In this document: in pieces, positions 32,525 through 42,352 of the stretch
How the letters are laid out: every line of letters begins with the position of its first letter
How positions within the stretch are numbered: the stretch's first letter is position 1
NCBI RefSeq assembly: GCF_026151205.1
Contig: NC_087081.1
Location: 13,868,340 to 13,932,339, forward strand
DNA length: 64,000 nt
Reading direction: 5' to 3'
From: Bolinopsis microptera
Taxonomy: Eukaryota; Ctenophora; Tentaculata; Lobata; Bolinopsidae
The notes under the pieces: model-generated
Told to the model about the DNA's origin: nothing
Seen by the model: the letters and a program-made list of their open reading frames with translations, nothing else
The model's database searches: none
Translations under genes and position numbers: made by a program

Positions 32525-32704
32525 CTGGACACTCTGGACAGTCATCTTCATTGCAAGGTTGAGTCTCGGACGCTTCCCCAACACAATCTGCACCATCGTG
32601 TGACGGAGTGGGTTCAGTGCAAGTTCTTGTTCGAGTTTGTCTGCCTCCTCCACAGGTGGCTGAACATTCTGACCAATTTCCGAATTCACTATACCCTCCA
32701 TCAA
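32525..32704 (-). CDS. exon 5: thrombospondin type 1 repeat
   Basis: 60-codon exon, phase 1 at both ends (acceptor TATTTTTCAG, donor GTGTGA). Classical TSP1 layout: WSECSATCGGGRQTRTRTC with the CSATCGGG core and the alternating Arg ladder, then DCVGEASETQPC and CPEC. The WSEC tryptophan is the usual C-mannosylation site. TSP1 repeats mediate adhesion and protein binding in secreted and membrane proteins. Confidence 0.9.
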
Positions 32705-32917
32705 CTGAAAAATAAAGCACTATTATATTAGCATCAGCTTCGTAGAAAGTAAAAATAGGGTCAACCTAATTTTTGGGTCGGTTTATAACGCCTTCATCAA
32801 AACCGTGATAAAATTAGAAAATTAGTACTATCTAAGTAGCCACGACTACATCTGAGAACAAAATAATTTTATAAATACGATCGAAGTTGTCATCATCAGT
32901 CCATGTAAAAAGTTTAC

Positions 32918-33238
32918 CTTTGCCACAAGTTAAGAAGATATCATCATCATGGTCACAGTAATTGCGAGATTCCCTGTAACTACAAGATGACCACTCATGT
33001 TCACTATAGCATTGCACATAATCCAGTTTGATGTCCAAGCTATCTTGTAAGTCAAATTGGTATCCACTTTCCGTACTGTATGCGCCGCTAAATCCCATTT
33101 CTTTACAGATCGTGTGTGCAGTATTATTAGGAAAAATATCGCCACAAACTGTTCCAGACTTGTAGAGCAACAGACCTTTTTTACCCTCGGGAACATCGTT
33201 GCCATTTTCATCAACGATTTCGAACAAGAGACCAGTTT
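32918..33238 (-). CDS. exon 4: SRCR domain 2
   Basis: Single-exon SRCR domain, phase 1 on both sides (acceptor CCAATTCAG, donor GTAAAC). Hallmarks: GLLLYKSGTVCGDIF, TICKEMGFSGAY, DYVQCYSEHEWSSCSY, DDIFLTCGKG. Six cysteines. An inverted partial copy of this exon lies at 31,991-32,272 on the plus strand, together with matching flanking sequence. Confidence 0.87.
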
Positions 33239-33374
33239 CTGAATTGGATATTTATCTCAGATTTATTAGACATTTTGTTGCCCAGAATTGTTGATCATTG
33301 GACGTCGTATTATCCAATTTATTGTTTAAGCTGTATCGGCAAGTGGTTGATGTCATGATTTTATGATATAAATG

Positions 33375-33874
33375 TTTGACCAAAACCCATAATCATGGGT
33401 AGAGTGAACCGCCGCCAGTGTCTCTCTTTCCCAAACAAAAGGAAATGATATTAATTTGAATAACCGTCCGCAAATGAAAAATGATACCGAGAATGAAATC
33501 GGTCGCTCGCTTTTCCCATTCATTTACAGTTACCCGAAGGCAGTTGTACCTTTGTTATACTCGGCAATAACGATTCGATAAACATCAGCTATTTGGACAC
33601 TAACTATTGTCACTATCCCGAAATACTAGGTACCGAAGGCAGTTGTACTCGGCAATAACGATTCGATAAACATCAGCTAATTGGACACTAACTATTGTCA
33701 TTATCCCGAAATACTAGGTATCGACCTGAAAACAACCCAAAGGGATTTTTCCAGCATGTGATTGATGTAATTAATCGAAACTTTTAGTATTACAATTCGT
33801 CAGCCGTGAATGAATGAGAAAAGAGACTTTGGGAAAGAGCCGGTCACTCTACCCAATTATGGGTTTCGGTCAAA
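33375..33874. mobile_element. 500-bp MITE-like element in the intron between SRCR exons
   Basis: Ends are inverted repeats of about 33 bp: TTTGACCAAAACCCATAATC at the left, TTTGACCGAAACCCATAATT at the right read from outside. GGTAGAGTGA follows in both. No target duplication is evident and no open frame. Inside is a tandem duplication (33,534-33,722). Confidence 0.7.
33534..33722. repeat. ~90-bp tandem duplication
   Basis: CGAAGGCAGTTGTAC...ATACTAGGTA appears twice back to back with few differences; the first copy has an extra TTTGTTA. Internal to the MITE-like element. Confidence 0.85.
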
Positions 33875-34030
33875 TCTATACTAAGTTTTAAACTTGACAA
33901 AATCTCCCAGACAACGGCTTAAAACACAAAAGATTGACCAAAAAGTAACCTTTCGTAATTCGTATGAATCAATTTCAGCTCGCAAATGGATTTAAAAATC
34001 GGAAATTTTTAGCAAGGTGAGAAAAGTTAC

Positions 34031-34345
34031 CGAAACATGTGAGAAACACATCCTCTCTATGGCCGCAGTTGTGAGATTTGCTGTAAGAACAAGAGGACCA
34101 ACTTTGTTCACTGCAACTGACATCGCCTAGTTTTATCACTAAGTCTTCCTGAACATTAAAATAGTTTCCACTTTCCCAGGTGATTGCACTAGAATATCCC
34201 ATCTCTTTGCAGATCGCATTAGCAGCGTTGTCATCGAAGCCATCATCGCACACTGTTCCTTCCATGTACAGTAACAGTCCTTGTTTCTCCCACCTTTCTC
34301 CCACCTCGCTACCATCTTCGTCGACCAGTTTCAATGCAAATCCAG
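34031..34345 (-). CDS. exon 3: SRCR domain 1
   Basis: A whole scavenger-receptor cysteine-rich domain in one exon, phase 1 at both ends (acceptor TTTTAAG, donor GTAACT). It runs from GFALKLVDEDG through GLLLYMEGTVCDDGF and AICKEMGYSS to DVFLTCF, with six cysteines spaced as in SRCR domains. SRCR domains bind proteins or microbial ligands at cell surfaces; the ligand here is unknown. It resembles exon 4 closely, so the two probably arose by exon duplication. Confidence 0.85.
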
Positions 34346-34732
34346 CTTAAAAAGTTTCGTTTGTTTAGTTTGTTTTCTACAAAGTAAAAACTCAAATTTA
34401 CCTTAATACATGGCAACAATTCAAAATTCTAATACAACAAAAACTGTGTAATACGTTATGCTATTATAGTTGACAGCCTTCCATCATAACCCCAAAGATT
34501 ATTGTCACATTAAAGCATTGAGTATACAATGTTTGTTCATTAAGGATAAGGTACACCTTTCAGCTTTCATTGGTAGGAATTTGATCATTTTAAGGAGGTC
34601 AATCACACGAAAGTGAAACTGTTTTAAAAAGTATAGTCAGCTCTGTCAAGACAAGAGCATAAGATATCCAATCTTCAGATAAGATGTTATTTCTGCTTTT
34701 TCTTACTTACAATCATATACACATATATATAT
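34346..34732. other. intron sequence upstream of SRCR exon 3
   Basis: AT-rich intron start of the 6.8-kb intron between exons 2 and 3. Nothing recognised. Confidence 0.5.
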
Positions 34733-35765
34733 CTAAGTTGTAGTGCACGTACGGAACGTTCACTAAAAATGTTCTCTACATACGTTCACTAAAACTCATC
34801 TCTCGTTTTGAACGTTTTGGATAAATTACTAGTAGTGTTCAGTAGGATTCATGTACTCTGGAGTCTAGTACGACACGCTATATAGTTCGCCACATTAAAT
34901 TCGCCAGATATCACCCCTGTCGTACTTCGGTACGTGTCGAGGATGGCGAACTAGAGTCCATGAGGTAGCGTACTTTAGTTCGATAAATAGTTTTTGCTTG
35001 TGATCCAATGGCTATTGCCGGGTCCTCATCATAGTATCACAGGGTCCAATGGCAGATAAAACAATTTTCTGACATCTAGCAACCATGAGCGGTAAGAAAT
35101 TCCAGAACCTTTCAGTATAGTTTTAATTCTCCTGTTTTCCACTCAGTTCTGGTCTGGCTAGCAGGAAAATAGATTGATATCCGACTGTTTTCGATTCAGT
35201 AGCATCCTGAGTGGTCTATGCAGCCCCCCGGTCCACTCAGCCAAATACTCGAGAAATCGGGTGTGAGGGTTAAATGAGGAGCTGCCCATTGCAGCAAAGT
35301 CTCGGGCGAAGAAAGTATGGTACACACTACCTTAACCGTCACTGGCCTAATGTATAATTGAATCCTTCGGCTTCCTGTAATTGGCTGGTTACACACTTGT
35401 GTAACAATGTGGCTGTTGGAATGTCCGAAGTAAAATAAGTGTTGAGATTATGTGGTAGATATTTATAAAGCGTACTCTACAATCTAGATCTATAAAACCG
35501 AGTACGAGTTAATAGTAATACGTTAGTCTTTTATCTCTCCGCTAAGTCTACAATTCTGCTACCTAACAATTGACTTACGAGAATGAGGACAATTAAATGT
35601 TCATAGATGTTCATTAATAATTATCAGTTGGGGAAATTGAGATTTCAAAAAGTTTATTTTCATGAATTTTTGTTTTTGATAATCACTGACGTTCACTAAC
35701 GTTCACTAAAAAATGACTGGAACGTGCGTTCAATACGTCAAAATCCACTGTTCACTACAACTAAG
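34733..35765. mobile_element. 1.03-kb TIR element in intron 2
   Basis: CTAAGTTGTAGTG at 34,733-34,745 and its near-complement CACTACAACTAAG at 35,753-35,765. Both are flanked by runs of AT (ATATATAT), which could be an 8-bp target duplication or chance. GTTCACTAA repeats occur near both ends. No coding capacity. Confidence 0.55.
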
Positions 35766-36310
35766 ATATATATACGTCATGTATATATCACAGTGCTGGC
35801 AAGCATGCCCGTGCAAACTTTGAGCCATTTCATGTCACATTTGTGTTACAAAACCATCAATTAAACCACTTACCACCGACCAATTTGAAAAACCTTATTC
35901 ATTTGGCTTCGTCAGAGTTTTGTCGAAACTATACCAAAAAAACCAGTCCCGTAACTCTGACCGTTTTCTTGATTAAGCCGGTAGGAAATTACACGCGCAC
36001 ACACACACAGACACACATTCTGAGATCATTGTTTAAGATGTATGTATCACGACAATCTGTCGTAAAACAGGGGTTCTAGAAAACCCGCTTCCTGATGCTC
36101 CTGAAACTTGAAACTTATTTTTGCAGTCGATTTGGTCAACGTCTAGACGCCCTGCAAAGTTTCAGATCTCTAACTCAATTTTAACATGGTTTTTAAGTCA
36201 CCTGAATATGGCTATTTTTGGTTTTTTACCGAATTTCGTATAACAGTGCTGGCGCGTATTTTGCACAAATTTCTTAAAAACCTCCACATAACTATTTCTT
36301 ATCCCCTGTC

Positions 36311-39300
36311 ATCTTTACTACTACTACTACTACTACTATGTCGGAGCTAAGTCCGATCTACGCCAGAAAACCCCCTCCATATATCCCTGTCCCGCATCAG
36401 GGTTCGCAGTTCCTCTTTAGAGTTTGTCCCAACTTCCTTCAGTAACATAGACAAGTAGCTTTGTCTTGGTCGGCCTTGCTGTGCTCTACCGTGCGTAGGT
36501 TCCCATAAGACTAAATCACTGGCAAGTAGCTCAGGATGTCGGATGCAGTGTCCCGCCATTTTTAATCTCCTGCTTCGTAACTTGTTTGACAGCCTTGGGA
36601 GGCTACCATACAAAGTTATATTGCTGACCTTGTCCTTCCATGAGATACCCAGCACCATACGCAACATCTTTGTGTATGTCCCGTCCAAACTTTTCTCTTG
36701 AGCCTTTGTCAGTGTCCAGGTTTCTGATCCGTAGAGCAGTACTGATTCACAAGCCGCTATGAACAATCTAATCTTTAGGCTCTTTGAGAGTTTGGATTTC
36801 CAGATATCCTTCAGTCTATGTAGGGCACCCCACGCTTTTCCCTTTCTAACCCTTATCTCCCTATCTGTGCTCTCAATCCAGGAGCCTAAGTAGATGAAAT
36901 CATCTACATTTTCTATGGCTTCCCCGGATCGACTTTGTAGGTCGCTAGATCGATCCTCCATATTCAGTGTCATGACCTTGGTCTTGCCTTCGTTTATGTG
37001 TAGTCCCACGCTTGCTGCCGCCGATTCTACTCTAAGCAGGAACTCGTTAGCCTTGTCCATGTCCTCAGATATAAGTGCTATATCATCTGCAAAGTCCACA
37101 TCGGTGATGATCTTGGGCCCCACTCTTCTGCTTTTACTACGTTCGAGGGTGAGTCCAAGTCGCTCCGCATCATCGCCTATGGCTTGCCTCATACAGTAGT
37201 CGATGACTATTGCAAAGAGGTAAGGTGCTAAGGTATCACCCTGTAACACACCTGCAAGTATCTCGAACAATTCAGTTTCTCCGTCTGGAGTTAGGACTTT
37301 GGCCATTGTCTTCTCGTACATGAGCCGTATAAGCTGCACGATTTTGACTGGAATGCCGTAAGCTTCTAGAATCTTTAGCATTTTCCCACGATGTACACTG
37401 TCGAAAGCCTTCTTAAAGTCTATAAATGTCAGAACAGCTGGCAGTTTCCGACTCTTGACACCCTCTATAAGACGTCTCAGTACCAATATCTGTTGAGTTG
37501 TTGACCTTCCTGGTCTGAATCCATTCTGGTTTCTACGCAGAATTGTCTCGATTTCTGGCTTCAACCGGTTTAGAACCATCTTGTTTAGAGACTTGGCAAC
37601 TAGGGATGACAAGCTTATTCCCCGATAGTTCATTGGTTCGCTAAGGTCGCCCTTCTTTGGAATTGGTATGATGTTGGCAGTTGACCATTGGTCTGGTTTC
37701 TCACCTTTCAATAGAGCATTGTTACAGAAGTCTAAGACAATTTGATCAAGGTCGCATCGTTTTAAGACTTCTGGGGCTATGTTGTCGTCACCCCATGCTT
37801 TCCCTTCCTTTATGCTGGACTTTGCTTTCCTGTACTCATCCAACGTAAACGGTTCTGTTCCGATATTCAGAGGTGGGTGGACTGGATCAATATCCTCTTC
37901 CGCGTTCTCTACCGTCGGTGGTGAGCCGAGAAGAGTAGCAAAATAGTCCTTCCATTTCTGAACCCTTTCCGTTGGTGAGTTTCCCTTGATTTTGCCAGTA
38001 TATGATGGAGCTTTACCTGTGATCTTGTTGATCATGGTCCAGCTTTTAGCATGTCTGCCCTGCCAACTTGCTTCCTCCAGTTCCCGGACCTGCCCCTCCA
38101 GCAGGTGCTCTTTGGCTGCTTGATAAGCATCGCCTAGCTTCTGTTTGCCCTCTTGAACAGCTATTCGGTTGTCTTCTGTAGCATCTGAGTGGTATTTTAT
38201 GCTACATTCCCTCAGCTTCAGCCTGGCAATCTCAACACTTGGAGTCGCTGAGATTTTACATCTTTTCTTTTTCTCCTTTTCAGGTAGTAAAAGTCGAGAA
38301 GTTGTCCTATTCGCATCAATAAAGCATTGGTACCTTTCTGTTGCCGTCTGATCATCCTTTTCAAGTATGGAAAAGCGGTTTTTAACTTCCACTGTGTACC
38401 TCTCTTGTAGAGCGATATCAGTTTTAAGTTTAGACCAGTCCAGAACCGGAGCCCTCTTCTCCGTCTTGCTTATCCGTAGACTAAGCTTTACCCTTGCTAC
38501 GACTACTCTGTGATCCGAGCCAATACTGTGGAAACTACCATATGCTTCGGAGTTCTTGACGGAGTTCCGCCATTTCTTCCGGCAAATGATGAAGTCGATT
38601 TGAGATTTACTTTGACTCATATCTGAGAGATATGTCCAGAGTTTACCTCTTCGCTTCTGAAATCTGGTGTTTGTGATTTCTAGCTGTCGCTCCAACAGCA
38701 TATCCTCTAGCAGTCTACCATTTCGGTTTGCTGGACCCTTGTGGAAGGATGTCCAGTTTCCTGATGATGAGACATGCGCATTGAGGTCTCCTACAACGAA
38801 TAGTAAGTTGTGGGCTGGTATCTGGTCGATGGCACCACCAAGGCTGTCGTAGTAGTTTTCTGCTTCGTCGACAGTCGCCCCCTCTGTCGGGCTATAAGTC
38901 ACAATAACAGTTGTGACCGGGTTCCCTGCAAAGTTGGCTACCATCGTCCTCCTGTCATGTGAGTATACACTAATCAATGAGTTGAATACTGTCTTTTTGT
39001 CCAAGACAATACCAACCCCACCAGCAGCCGCCCCATTGCTGGTTCTCCATGCCGAAGTTGTTATGAGGTGAGAGCTTCCAAGATCTTGATACTCGATTTC
39101 AGTGCTATGTACTACCCGATGCTCCTGAATGCCCAAAATATGTACGCCACTATCCCTCATGCATACACCCAGCTCATCCCTCTTGTATTGTTCTCTTATT
39201 GTTCGTACATTAAGAGTTCCTACAAGAATTTCCTTCTGGCCACGTAGTAGTAGGGTACCAGCCTTTGAAAGAGTTGGAGCAGGAGATTTGGGTGTGACCC

Positions 39301-39400
39301 GCCGGTCGAGAGATTAAGGTGTGTGCCCGAGGTAAATACCCCACACACCATGTGTTGAGTCTACGGCGGCGCCCGGCCAATAGGCAGGTCACAAATTGTT
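36311..39400 (-). mobile_element. RTE-like non-LTR retrotransposon, nearly complete
   Basis: Minus-strand LINE with endonuclease and reverse transcriptase in one frame and a 3' tail made of (TAG)n right after the stop, as is usual for RTE-type elements. A GC-rich 5' part (39,320-39,400) lies before the coding region. It is inserted in the 6.8-kb intron 2 of the receptor gene model. Confidence 0.85.
36347..39160 (-). CDS. RTE-like endonuclease/reverse transcriptase
   Basis: 937 codons from the first ATG, no lesions. The frame stays open upstream to a TAA at 39,314-39,316 and includes the endonuclease start motif VGTLNVRT, so the true start probably lies above 39,160. Endonuclease: LGIQEHR, VVGDLNAHV, SQIDFII, GSDHRVV. 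Reverse transcriptase: NYRGISLSSLVAKSLNKM, NGFRPGRST, FIDFKKAFDSVHRG, GVLQGDTLAPYLFAI, DFADDIALI. C-terminal MAGHCIRHPEL and RDRDIWRG. Related to the 25-27 kb copy but a different family. Confidence 0.9.
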   Translation of the reverse strand: MRDSGVHILGIQEHRVVHSTEIEYQDLGSSHLITTSAWRTSNGAAAGGVGIVLDKKTVFNSLISVYSHDRRTMVANFAGNPVTTVIVTYSPTEGATVDEAENYYDSLGGAIDQIPAHNLLFVVGDLNAHVSSSGNWTSFHKGPANRNGRLLEDMLLERQLEITNTRFQKRRGKLWTYLSDMSQSKSQIDFIICRKKWRNSVKNSEAYGSFHSIGSDHRVVVARVKLSLRISKTEKRAPVLDWSKLKTDIALQERYTVEVKNRFSILEKDDQTATERYQCFIDANRTTSRLLLPEKEKKKRCKISATPSVEIARLKLRECSIKYHSDATEDNRIAVQEGKQKLGDAYQAAKEHLLEGQVRELEEASWQGRHAKSWTMINKITGKAPSYTGKIKGNSPTERVQKWKDYFATLLGSPPTVENAEEDIDPVHPPLNIGTEPFTLDEYRKAKSSIKEGKAWGDDNIAPEVLKRCDLDQIVLDFCNNALLKGEKPDQWSTANIIPIPKKGDLSEPMNYRGISLSSLVAKSLNKMVLNRLKPEIETILRRNQNGFRPGRSTTQQILVLRRLIEGVKSRKLPAVLTFIDFKKAFDSVHRGKMLKILEAYGIPVKIVQLIRLMYEKTMAKVLTPDGETELFEILAGVLQGDTLAPYLFAIVIDYCMRQAIGDDAERLGLTLERSKSRRVGPKIITDVDFADDIALISEDMDKANEFLLRVESAAASVGLHINEGKTKVMTLNMEDRSSDLQSRSGEAIENVDDFIYLGSWIESTDREIRVRKGKAWGALHRLKDIWKSKLSKSLKIRLFIAACESVLLYGSETWTLTKAQEKSLDGTYTKMLRMVLGISWKDKVSNITLYGSLPRLSNKLRSRRLKMAGHCIRHPELLASDLVLWEPTHGRAQQGRPRQSYLSMLLKEVGTNSKEELRTLMRDRDIWRGFSGVDRT

Positions 39401-39883
39401 TTGCCAGACTTGTATAACCGCATCATAGTACTCAAGCGAACAACCATCCCCCTGTTCGCTAGGGCCGTTACTGCAGAAAGCCTCACGTCTAGAACAATTG
39501 ATCATTTGTCGCTCCTGATCCTAGAGCATCCTTGTCTCGTTACTTGTCACATGCACTTTTTCTAAAGAGGAACTGTATAGTGATATACAGAAAGAAAATC
39601 TGTAGTAGATTTTCAAAGGCGACTGATAATATTGCGGACGCCACACCAACAATATGACAACCATACCATAATCCAACATTCCCATGCACCTTTATAGTTT
39701 AGAGTGCTTAGCACTATCCCAACTGCCAATATATTGCCAAAACGTTTTTTGTCCAACAGAAATGCCAACTATAGTTATAGTGTTATACACTGTGCCTCAA
39801 ATTATTGGTAGAATGCAAGTGTGGAAGTGAGGATGTGGGATGGTAGGCCGGTATATGTAGTGTAGTGCTGACACCTAACTAGG

Positions 39884-39945
39884 ACTGAGTGCAGTAGGAC
39901 GGTAGAATGCAAGGACGGTAGAATGCAAGTCCTACTGCACTCAGT
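39884..39945. repeat. perfect 17-bp inverted repeat with internal direct repeats
   Basis: ACTGAGTGCAGTAGGAC at 39,884 and its exact complement at 39,929-39,945. Between them GGACGGTAGAATGCAAG occurs about twice in tandem. Could form a hairpin. No terminator or RNA role can be shown. Confidence 0.8.
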
Positions 39946-40049
39946 AGGACTCGAATTAGACTGTTTTGAACTAAAATAAACCTGCTGAACGACTTCCAAT
40001 GAGCCTTAATCTCTTAATGCCTGAAAAAACAGTAAAGGGGGTATACTGC

Positions 40050-40350
40050 CGTTCCCTGAGAGAAGGCACTGCCTTCAAGGCAGTAAGTCCATTTTTTCGA
40101 AATTTTGAGATATATATTTTGAGACCAACATTTTCAGGAGAAGATTCTCTACAACTTAAGCTATGAATCACGTTATAAAAATACTGTTTTAGCTGTCACG
40201 AAAGGCAGTAAGTCACACAAAACTTGACAATTTAGCACGTTATCTCAAAACCTTCCCTGAGAAAAGGCAGCAAGTCCATTAATTGTACAGCCTTCTCTGA
40301 GGGAACTTTTTCCGTGAGGGAACTTTTTCCCTGAGAAAAGGCAGTAAGTC
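40050..40350. repeat. dispersed copies of an AAGGCAGTAAGTCC motif
   Basis: GGCAGTAAGTC or a one-base variant occurs four times (about 40,078, 40,205, 40,266, 40,339), usually preceded by CCCTGAGA-AAAGG. Spacing is irregular. Part of the candidate 5-kb TIR element. Confidence 0.6.
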
Positions 40351-40896
40351 CAGAATTATTTGCAGTTTTATAGTTTTTGGCTTATAACTTCCACAATTTT
40401 AGTTATATCGAAATAATTTTTATGTGGTCGTAATCAACTCAGCAAGCAAAAAATTTTGGTACTAAAAATTGAAAATTTAAAGAAATATTATTTTCAAAAT
40501 TTGTTAACCTGAACACGTCCCCCCTTGTGTGAATTATTGAAGCATTTTTTGAAAAATTTGGTGCTTTAAATATTGTATGTTCAAATATTTTTTCCAAATT
40601 AATGCGTCTGACCGAGCTGAATACGAAGAATACGATGCTGTAAAAATTATTCCAAAATATTCGATATTTAAGAAGTTATAGGCATTTTGAGCGAGAAATT
40701 ATCCATTTTTCGTCACTATTACACACTTGCAATGCACAGGAGGCCCACATAATTATATTGCAAGGATATGATCAAAAATATAGAAATTTTGTATTTTTGT
40801 GTTGACTTTATAATAGTATAGAATGTATAAAAATTAAAAGGCACGGTCATCCTTGCCAGCACTGTGATCAATTATCTGGATCTTCATTCTTCATAC

Positions 40897-41135
40897 AGTA
40901 ATTATACAGTAATTATACAGTAATTATACAATAATTATACAGTAATTATACAGTAATTATACAGTACTTATACAGTAATTATACAGTAATTATACAGTAA
41001 TTATACAGTAATTATACAGTAATTATACAGTAATTATACAGTAATTATACAGTAATTATACAATGATTATACAGTAATTATACGGTAATTATACAGTAAT
41101 TATACAGTAATTATACAGTAATTATACAGTAATAC
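40897..41135. repeat. 11-bp minisatellite (ATACAGTAATT)n
   Basis: About 21 nearly perfect tandem units just past the splice donor of exon 2 in the receptor gene (plus-strand left of 41,146). Few substitutions, so probably young or unstable. Confidence 0.93.
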
Positions 41136-41145
41136 TGTGACTCAC

Positions 41146-41213
41146 CCGGTACCACAGTTTCATTTCCAAATGTGTCCTCAGTTCTCACACCACGATTTAG
41201 CACGAGCGTTAAA
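41146..41213 (-). CDS. exon 2: end of signal peptide and linker
   Basis: 68-nt exon between a TTTGCAG acceptor and a perfect GTGAGT donor. Read in the phase given by exon 1 it encodes LTLVLNRGVRTEDTFGNET and a few more residues, with an N-glycosylation site (NET). It ends in phase 1, as the first SRCR exon needs. The AT-rich minisatellite at 40,897-41,135 begins only ten bases past the donor. Confidence 0.6.
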
Positions 41214-41657
41214 CTGCAAATACGAAAAGTGAATTAGTTGATTTGTTAATTTAATATTCGTCATGATTGTAGACTTAAAATAACATACGAAGATTAAAAC
41301 GATACGGTAGTCGAGTTTATAAAATGTAAATGTACAATAATTATAAACTGATGTAGTCCTATGACATATGAAGTGACTCAATATATTACAAAACCCTTGC
41401 TAAAATGAAATAATAGTTCTTATTTCAATTTGGTTTAGATGGAGAATCCAGGTGGATTTGATTGTGCAACATTAATTAATCACTCCTCCAAATGATACAG
41501 ATAACTTTATTATAATCAATAATCATATAATATTAAAGTCACTATTGTGATTATATACCTCCTTCACTCCTTGATTCTCTACAAAGTGTTACCAAGTTAA
41601 TTGTTAAACAATTTGTTGGACAAATAAAAACACATATCTGATATCAGTATTTCTTAC

Positions 41658-41689
41658 CCTATTAAATATGAAATTGCGAAGAACCTCAT
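41658..41689 (-). CDS. exon 1: start codon and signal peptide N-terminus
   Basis: ATG at 41,689 opens MRFFAISYLIG, followed at once by a GTAAGA donor (phase 2). Joined to exon 2 it gives a hydrophobic leader MRFFAISYLIGLTLVLN, a good secretory signal. Tandem E-box repeats lie 90-600 bp upstream. Very short exon, found by matching phase and hydrophobicity. Confidence 0.6.
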
Positions 41690-41778
41690 CTCGTCGTGAA
41701 GATTTACCGAACAGTCAAATAAGTTGTGAACAAATCATATCCGTACGATATAATTCAAACACAATCGAATAATAAACA

Positions 41779-42260
41779 CCTAGTGTCTTGGATCTAGAGA
41801 CGCGGCGGGCAGTGGTCACGTGCTGTAGCTTCATTTTGGGCGAATAAACACGTGGACTCTGGTTAAACTGAATTTGGTCATCTGCTCTGTTAATCTAAAG
41901 ACAGAAGAAGGAATAATGGGTACTGGGTAGTGAAACTGCGTAGTGAAACGACAATGGGGGTCACGACGTGATACAACTTTCTCGATGGAGGGTAGAGTCA
42001 CGTGATGGGAGAAGGAGTATGATTGATGATTGATGATTGGATGAATATGGAATAAGTGTCTTTAATCTAGAGACGTGGGGAATGTGGGCATGTAGTGGTC
42101 ACGTGCTGTAATTCATTTTAATAAACACGTGGACTCTGGTTAAACTGAATTTGGTCATTGCTCTGTTAATCTAAAGACAGAAGAAGGAAGAATGCAGCTG
42201 TAGCAGGACGGTTAATAGTTTGTCAATGAACGGTACTAGTCACGTGATGGGAAAAGGAGT
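41779..42260. promoter_or_regulatory. tandem duplicate with six CACGTG E-boxes upstream of exon 1
   Basis: Two similar ~250-bp units (from about 41,779 and 42,050). Each carries GGTCACGTGCTGTA, AAACACGTGGACTCTGG plus a conserved TTAAACTGAATTTGGTCAT, and GTCACGTGATGGGA. CACGTG lies at 41,817, 41,849, 41,999, 42,100, 42,126 and 42,241. They start about 90 bp upstream of the receptor start codon, where a promoter would be. bHLH-zip control is inference. Confidence 0.55.
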
Positions 42261-42352
42261 ATATGCATGATACATCATTGGATAAATAAATTCCAATTAT
42301 TATAGAAGATCGAATGTTGTCACACATTCTTAAAGTAATTGATTGGTACAAT

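Larger units (their letters stand above)
35787..40868. mobile_element. candidate 5-kb TIR element hosting an RTE LINE
   Basis: ATCACAGTGCTGGCAAGCAT (35,787) and the complement of ATCACAGTGCTGGCAAGGAT (ending 40,868) form 28-bp inverted ends with two mismatches. Without the RTE insertion the element would be about 2 kb. No target duplication or transposase seen. CAGTGCTGGC also occurs alone at 36,247. Confidence 0.5.
18751..41689 (-). other. gene model: mosaic SRCR/TSP1/LDLa class A 7TM receptor
   Basis: Twelve coding segments on the minus strand join in frame: 41689-41658, 41213-41146, 34345-34031, 33238-32918, 32704-32525, 31940-31700, 31600-31452, 31326-30868, 30576-30336, 30210-30050, 22681-22397 and 21623-18883. 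All introns have GT-AG ends. Boundaries between modules are phase 1, and the introns inside the two split SRCR domains are phase 2. Product: signal peptide, SRCR, SRCR, TSP1, SRCR, unknown module, SRCR, cysteine-rich/LDLa region, seven TM helices. Large introns (34.3-41.1 kb, 22.7-30.0 kb) are filled with transposons. That all parts form one transcript is inferred from phase and order; exon 11 is split by an insertion. Confidence 0.66.

Noticed and set aside
35787..40868. Polinton/Maverick-type giant transposon
   Set aside because: No integrase, DNA polymerase B or capsid-like frame is present; the only coding content is an RTE LINE.
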